64,000 bases of DNA from the NCBI GenBank assembly GCA_017519885.1, contig JAFWRO010000060.1, positions 62,001 through 126,000 of the forward strand, read 5' to 3'. Under the pieces are notes generated by a model. That model worked only from the letters and a program-made list of their open reading frames with translations. It had not been told where the DNA came from and ran no database searches. Source of the stretch: Liminaster sp017519885 (GTDB lineage: Bacteria > Bacteroidota > Bacteroidia > Bacteroidales > UBA3663). Below, piece after piece: positions 59,409-64,000 of the stretch. Within the stretch, counting starts at the first letter, position 1, and each line of letters begins with the position of its first letter. The translations under genes were made by a program, and so were the position numbers.

Positions 59409-61508
59409 ATGGCAAAACAAGGTACAATCAATGTAACCTCCGAGAACATTTTCCCGGTGATTAAAAAATTCATGTATTCCGACCATGAGATCTTCCTTCG
59501 TGAGCTCGTCAGCAATGCCGTTGATGCAACCCAGAAGCTCAAGACAGTTGCACGTGCTGGTGACTTCAAGGGTGATGTTGAGAATCTCAAGGTCTATATC
59601 AAGGTTGATCCAGATGCTGGCACACTTACTGTTAGTGACAATGGTATTGGTATGACAGCCGAGGAGTTGGACAAGTACATCAACCAGATTGCATTCTCTG
59701 GAGCCACTGAGTTCCTCGAGAAGTACAAGAAGGATGGTGCCAACATCATCGGTCATTTCGGTCTTGGTTTCTACTCTTCATTTATGGTAGCCAAAAAGGT
59801 CGAGATTCGCTCAAAGAGCTGGAAGGAAAATGAGCCTGCTACCCTTTGGACCTGCGAAGGCGATGTCAACTTCACAATGGACGAATGCGACAAGGCTGAA
59901 CGTGGTACCGACATTATCCTCTATCTCGACGATGAGAGCAAGGGCGAGTTCACCAACAAATACAAAGTAGAGAATCTGTTGAAGAAGTATTGTCGCTACC
60001 TGCCAGTTCCAGTTGTCTTTGGCAAGAAGACCGATTGGAAGGACGGCAAGGAAGTCGAAACCGATGAGGACAACCAGATCAACGAGACTCTTCCTCTTTG
60101 GGTAAAGGCACCTGCCGACATCAAGGACGAGGAATACCTCAAATTCTATCACGACCTCTATCCAATGGCTCCCGATCCATTGTTCTGGATTCACCTCAAT
60201 GTCGATTTCCCGTTCCATCTAACGGGTATCCTCTACTTCCCAAAGATCGAGAACAACGAGTTCCGTCGCGACCGCATCCAACTCTACTGCAACCAGGTCT
60301 TCGTCACCGATCAGGTAGAAGGCGTAGTTCCAGAGTTTATGATGCTGCTCCATGGTGTTATCGATTCACCCGACATCCCGCTCAACGTAAGCCGTTCTTA
60401 TCTGCAGTCCGACAGCAACGTCAAGAAGATTTCCGGCTACATCACCAAGAAGGTTGCCGATCGTCTTGTAGAAATCTTCAACGCCGATCGTCAGGAGTTC
60501 GAGAACAAATGGGACGACCTCAAGATCTTCATCCAGTACGGAATGTTGCTTGATGAGAAGTTCTTTGACAAGGTTAAGACCATTGCCCTCGTCAAGAACT
60601 GTGAGGGCCACTACTACACCATCGAAGAGTATCAAAAGCTCGTCGAAGGCAACCAGACCGACAAGGATGGTGAGCTGATCTACCTTTACACCAATGATAA
60701 GGTTGCTCACTATGCCTACATCGAGGCAGCCAAGGCCAAGGGTTATGACGTGCTTGAGGCAGCTGGCCAACTCGATATGCCTTTGATGAATCATCTCGAA
60801 GAGAAATCGATGCATTCAGACGACAAGGAAGCAAAGAAATGCCATTATCGTCGTATCGACAGCGACACACTTACCAACCTCATCAAGAAGGCCGATGCAA
60901 AGAAGGTTAACTTCACCGAGGCACAGAACCGCGAATATAATGCTCTCTTTGCAACACAGATTCCTGAGTGTGTCAACAATGAAGGCAAGGCCGTTGAATG
61001 GACCGTTGATTTCCAGGCAATGGATGAGACCGATCAACCTGTTCTCGTTTCGCAGAACGAATGGATGCGTCGTATGAAGGAGATGAGCCGTCTGCAAGGT
61101 GGTGGTGGCATGAACTTCTACGGACAAATGCCCGACCAGTACAACCTTGTGGTTAACACCGAGCATCCTACCGTAAAGCGCATTCTCGACAATGCAGCCA
61201 AGGAACTGACGTCGAGTCTTGCTCAAACTGCTTCCGACATTTCGACCAAGAATGACCAGATCAAACCTTTGGAGGAAGAGAAGTACAAGGCCAAGGCTGG
61301 TGAGTTCCCAACCGACAAGGACAACCTGCTCAACGAACTGCGCAAGGATGTCGATAATCTTAAGGCAACCGAAAGGCAACAAGTTGCCGACTACGCCAAG
61401 GGCGACAAGACATTGCGTCAGCTTATCGATCTCGCACTGCTTCAGGGCGGTATGCTCAAGGGCGAAGCACTCGCCGAATTCATTCGTCGTTCGCAGGAGA
61501 TGCTGTAA
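59409..61508 (+). CDS. htpG: Hsp90-family chaperone HtpG
   Basis: 699 residues. GHKL ATPase motifs: EIFLRELVSNAVDATQKL, DNGIGMTAEEL and GHFGLGFYSSFMVA. The middle domain (RRDRIQLYCNQVFVTD, IDSPDIPLNVSRSYLQ) carries the catalytic Arg region, followed by a C-terminal dimer domain. It folds client proteins in the cytosol, ATP-dependent. Compared with E. coli HtpG it is somewhat longer, with a charged insertion near residue 570-610 (LAQTASDISTKNDQIKPL), as in other Bacteroidetes. Single gene. Confidence 0.97.
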   Translation: MAKQGTINVTSENIFPVIKKFMYSDHEIFLRELVSNAVDATQKLKTVARAGDFKGDVENLKVYIKVDPDAGTLTVSDNGIGMTAEELDKYINQIAFSGATEFLEKYKKDGANIIGHFGLGFYSSFMVAKKVEIRSKSWKENEPATLWTCEGDVNFTMDECDKAERGTDIILYLDDESKGEFTNKYKVENLLKKYCRYLPVPVVFGKKTDWKDGKEVETDEDNQINETLPLWVKAPADIKDEEYLKFYHDLYPMAPDPLFWIHLNVDFPFHLTGILYFPKIENNEFRRDRIQLYCNQVFVTDQVEGVVPEFMMLLHGVIDSPDIPLNVSRSYLQSDSNVKKISGYITKKVADRLVEIFNADRQEFENKWDDLKIFIQYGMLLDEKFFDKVKTIALVKNCEGHYYTIEEYQKLVEGNQTDKDGELIYLYTNDKVAHYAYIEAAKAKGYDVLEAAGQLDMPLMNHLEEKSMHSDDKEAKKCHYRRIDSDTLTNLIKKADAKKVNFTEAQNREYNALFATQIPECVNNEGKAVEWTVDFQAMDETDQPVLVSQNEWMRRMKEMSRLQGGGGMNFYGQMPDQYNLVVNTEHPTVKRILDNAAKELTSSLAQTASDISTKNDQIKPLEEEKYKAKAGEFPTDKDNLLNELRKDVDNLKATERQQVADYAKGDKTLRQLIDLALLQGGMLKGEALAEFIRRSQEML

Positions 61509-61525
61509 TCTATAAAAATCTAATT

Positions 61526-61561
61526 ACTCGGAGTTCTCGGAGTACTCAGATTACTCAGAAA
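61526..61561 (+). repeat. Four 9-bp tandem repeats downstream of htpG
   Basis: ACTCGGAGT, TCTCGGAGT, ACTCAGATT and ACTCAGAAA follow each other without gaps, directly before the terminator. Confidence 0.7.
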
Positions 61562-61564
61562 GTA

Positions 61565-61601
61565 AATGGACGGGAGGCCTTAGCCTCTCGTCCATTTTTT
61601 T
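61565..61601. terminator. Terminator of htpG overlapping the C26 gene end
   Basis: ATGGACGGGAGGC pairs with GCCTCTCGTCCAT around CTTA, then TTTTTTT. The last codons and the stop (61582-61580) of the convergent gene lie inside the stem. Confidence 0.85.
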
Positions 61602-62296
61602 ATATCAGTAAAAAGTCTATCAAAAGGCTCACCAACAAGCCGCTCGTTATGCCATTGCACGGCAGCAATAGGCAACACGTTACTTTCAATAGCTTCAATG
61701 ACACCATCGTCACTAAAAGCTACGGGTATCAAATCGCGCCCCAAATCCTTGACAGCTTGGTGATGAGTGCTATTTACCATAGTAGATTCAAGACCAAGGA
61801 TACTTGCGAGACGTGAATCTGGAGAGATACTTACATTATGCACTCCCTCCCATTTTCTGTCGGGACATTGATGCTCGATAAATGTCAAAGGATTTTCCTT
61901 ATTAGCCTCCCTCTTAAAAGAAAGGTCTTGCCAAAGCGTTCCTCCCAAAGCCACATTGATGACCTGCATACCTCGGCAAATGCCTACTATAGGCTTTTTT
62001 ATCTTCCAGGCCTCTTCAATCAGCATCAGCTCAAAGCTATCACGATCGCGATTTTCTTCGGAATCAAAATCTGAGGGTTCGCATCCGAATCGCCAAGCAG
62101 CCAGATCTCCACCGCCTGTAAGCAATAGTACGTCGATAGTATCCAGCATCTGGCGACATATTTCTGGTCTATCAGTATAAGGAAGTACTACAGCGACATG
62201 TCCACCTCGACGTACAGCCTCGGCATAATTCCTTTGTTGGCTGATATCTCCATTATTACAAGTGTCAGCCAAACCAATAGTCAAAATATCTTTCAT
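61580..62296 (-). CDS. Class I glutamine amidotransferase-like (peptidase C26) gamma-glutamyl hydrolase
   Basis: 238 residues. VLLTGGGDLAAWRFG, GICRGMQVINVALGGTLWQDL (nucleophile Cys), and NSTHHQAVKDLG (His) with AIESNVLPIAAVQWHNE match the C26 family including PuuD, which splits gamma-glutamyl-GABA or similar compounds. No putrescine-degradation genes lie beside it, so the substrate is open. It shares an operon with the GH25 gene 6 bp upstream on the minus strand. Confidence 0.85.
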   Translation of the reverse strand: MKDILTIGLADTCNNGDISQQRNYAEAVRRGGHVAVVLPYTDRPEICRQMLDTIDVLLLTGGGDLAAWRFGCEPSDFDSEENRDRDSFELMLIEEAWKIKKPIVGICRGMQVINVALGGTLWQDLSFKREANKENPLTFIEHQCPDRKWEGVHNVSISPDSRLASILGLESTMVNSTHHQAVKDLGRDLIPVAFSDDGVIEAIESNVLPIAAVQWHNERLVGEPFDRLFTDIKKWTRG

Positions 62297-62302
62297 ATAT
62301 TA

Positions 62303-63379
62303 TTATTTATACATCAAGACATCAATATCGACATCTGCATTCCATCCGGCTATTCGTCCACGATCGGAAACTTGCCGCAAGCGACATGATGCAGGAAAAC
62401 CATTGGAACCATAGGAAGCAATCCAGAAGTCATACTGTTTGAGTTTGGAATTCTTGCCGTAAGCCATATAGAAATCGTAGCAGCAATAAACCATAGGACG
62501 ATGTCCAGTAAATTTTTCCACTTGCTCAAGCCAATCGATATAGATGGGTTCGTATTTCTTGAATTGTTCTGGTGATATTTCTTTAGTAGAACCTTCGATG
62601 TCGAGAATGGGAGGGAAAGCGAGATTCACTTCCTGAATTTGGCTCACGTAGAGTTGGACCTGATCATAAACATCAGTTTTCATACTAATCACATGATAAG
62701 CACCTTGTGGAATATCCAAGATATCAGCCATTTCGGAATGGTATTGATACTGTCGGTCGATGATGGTTATACCTTCAGAAGCTTTCATGATGACAAAATC
62801 GACAGGAACCCATTGCTCAACATTCAAATCTGCCGACAATGTTCCACTTCCATTGACACAAATGGCCATTGCTCCCCAATATTCCGGCTGATATTTGGAA
62901 ACATCGATGCCGAACTTTGCTTTATCGTATAGATTCTTGTCCCTTCGAATAGACTTCAAAGTCTTTGCTTTACCGATACAAACATCATTTTCCCAAAGAG
63001 TAAACGAAGTCTTGTGCTGTGCGTCACTTTCTCGAAAGACACCTTCCTTCTTGCCATCTTTCCAAGTCCCTGCAAGAACAGCACCACCTTCCAGTTGCAT
63101 AATTCCAGGACCTTCAGGGTGATTGTTCATAACATTACCGATGAATAAAGCGCCATCGAATGAGTATTTGTTAGGAACAAATGGAGTTTCGCGTGCCATT
63201 GTCCAACGAACAATTGTATCTTGGATCATCTTCCTAGAACAAAAGAGAACAAGCGAAATCACACCCAAGCACAAAAACATAAAGATGATGAATCTTTTCC
63301 ATCCTTTACCTTTTCGCGACTTTTTCTTCTTTCGTTTCGATGTCTTGGCCTTTGACTTTTTCTTATTGATCTCCTTCAT
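62303..63379 (-). CDS. Membrane-anchored GH25-like lysozyme with MORN-type repeats
   Basis: 358 residues. A highly basic N-terminus (KKKSKAKTSKRKKKKSRKG) precedes one membrane segment (FIIFMFLCLGVISLVLF). Residues about 75-125 contain MORN-like repeats (FDGALFIGNVMNNHPEGPGIM, AGTWKDGKKEG). The GH25 barrel starts at GIDVSKYQ with further motifs FVIMKASEGI, PILDIEGS (acidic pair) and VYCCYDFY. GH25 enzymes cut glycan chains of peptidoglycan. The residue pattern supports activity. Sits between C26 and coiled-coil genes on the minus strand. Confidence 0.85.
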   Translation of the reverse strand: MKEINKKKSKAKTSKRKKKKSRKGKGWKRFIIFMFLCLGVISLVLFCSRKMIQDTIVRWTMARETPFVPNKYSFDGALFIGNVMNNHPEGPGIMQLEGGAVLAGTWKDGKKEGVFRESDAQHKTSFTLWENDVCIGKAKTLKSIRRDKNLYDKAKFGIDVSKYQPEYWGAMAICVNGSGTLSADLNVEQWVPVDFVIMKASEGITIIDRQYQYHSEMADILDIPQGAYHVISMKTDVYDQVQLYVSQIQEVNLAFPPILDIEGSTKEISPEQFKKYEPIYIDWLEQVEKFTGHRPMVYCCYDFYMAYGKNSKLKQYDFWIASYGSNGFPASCRLRQVSDRGRIAGWNADVDIDVLMYK

Positions 63380-63384
63380 AACAA

Positions 63385-64000
63385 CTAATCGACCCAGAAT
63401 TCCTTACGCTGCAGACACTCGTTACCAGCCCAAAGTTCGATGCAATAGCGACCAGTCTCCCAACCGTTTCGGGAATCGCCTTTCCAAACATCAAAATCAA
63501 GCTGGTGTTCGCCGGTTTCGATGTCGAAAGTCTTGATATCGTCGTGGGTCTTGCTACCCAAAGTGAAATCTCCGAAGTCGAAGAATCCGAATCTGCGTGG
63601 ACTATACCATCTGATGGTCAACCGGACACTTCCGCTCTCAAGGCCGTAATAACTTACATGCGGTTGTAGTATCAAATCGTTAGAGCCTCTAACGTGTGTG
63701 CCAACTTCCAACCCCTTATGGCTAGAACTTCCTTCGTTGGTAATAAAGATTCTTGTAGCCAACAAAGGTTGCTTGATCTTGTAATAGTCCCGCAACACCG
63801 AAATAACCGAATCCTGGCGAATGAGCGCCTTTTCCATCTCTTGGTTTTTAAGGTTACTGGCTTCAAGTTCAGCTTCCAGGTTATTAACCTTTTGCTGAAG
63901 TTCGATGTTAGTCATCTTCATTTGGTTATACGAAGACATAGCACTCGACTCCATCTGATTGGCCGACTGAAGTTGCCATAAAGCATAGGCAAGTCCACCG
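63385..64000 (-). CDS. Uncharacterised membrane-anchored coiled-coil protein (5' end outside window)
   Basis: The frame runs off the right edge, so the N-terminus is missing. The visible part begins GGLAYALWQLQSANQMES, the end of a membrane segment, followed by a coiled coil (about 30 residues visible as MTNIELQQKVNNLEAELEA) and a beta-sandwich domain ending CLQRKEFWVD. Such proteins support envelope structure; the function is unknown. It precedes the GH25 gene by 5 bp and is likely in the same operon. Confidence 0.7.
   Translation of the reverse strand, partial: GGLAYALWQLQSANQMESSAMSSYNQMKMTNIELQQKVNNLEAELEASNLKNQEMEKALIRQDSVISVLRDYYKIKQPLLATRIFITNEGSSSHKGLEVGTHVRGSNDLILQPHVSYYGLESGSVRLTIRWYSPRRFGFFDFGDFTLGSKTHDDIKTFDIETGEHQLDFDVWKGDSRNGWETGRYCIELWAGNECLQRKEFWVD

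Noticed and set aside
1..64000. tRNA and rRNA genes
   Set aside because: None of the intergenic gaps showed a cloverleaf or rRNA stretch on inspection; most gaps are short and explained by promoters, terminators or repeats.

Overview
The window looks like a chromosomal segment of a gut or oral Bacteroidales bacterium, most likely a Prevotella-type member of Prevotellaceae. The evidence is the Bacteroidetes promoter (TAnnTTTG at -7 with TTG 23 bases upstream) in front of many genes, an almost complete lack of Shine-Dalgarno sequences, a fused lpxC-fabZ gene, BtuG/BtuH-type B12 proteins, and short secretion-type C-termini (YDLxGRx...GxxIxNGKK) on secreted proteins. No rRNA or tRNA gene was seen.

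Layout. 1-2.9 kb: the end of a fructan-type polysaccharide locus (a GH32-like lipoprotein and a secreted partner). 3-18.6 kb: an accessory region with a Sel1-repeat protein, a stand-alone reverse transcriptase, a toxin-antitoxin-like pair, a Fic protein, a nine-unit 41-bp array, an AraC-type regulator, an amidase, a DUF6261-like protein, a REP-associated tyrosine transposase (RAYT), a three-gene operon of unknown function, and an OB-fold-like gene followed by a primase-helicase gene. The block ends in a fragment of a secreted-protein tail. 18.9-31 kb: a large secreted protein, then a cobalamin riboswitch controlling btuB, btuG, a conserved surface protein, btuH, an esterase, btuF and btuC. 31-64 kb: mostly housekeeping genes. 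These are a PurF-like protein without the catalytic Cys, a GH28 pectinase, a TlpA/DUF6029/Omp28/ATP-grasp operon, lpxD-lpxC/fabZ-lpxA, hflX, a carbamoylputrescine amidase, a porin, a UPF1-like helicase, YtxH/holin/Dabb genes, a purine permease, GH2 and GH43 enzymes, nudC, htpG, a C26 hydrolase and a GH25 protein.

The most unusual material is repetitive DNA in the accessory region. Three REPIN-like elements (paired inverted hairpins built on TCCCCCTGCTTAGGGGGA) lie within 4.3 kb; one is in frame inside the RAYT gene, and two supply stop codons to neighbouring genes. A separate 27-nt repeat made of GTTGCAGC octamers occurs five times, twice in frame inside unrelated proteins, and once as an inverted pair just upstream of the RAYT. 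A nine-unit 41/42-bp dyad array follows the Fic gene. Three 10-bp-phased tandem arrays sit directly upstream of a start codon or a promoter. These patterns were read by eye; no alignment or database search was possible.
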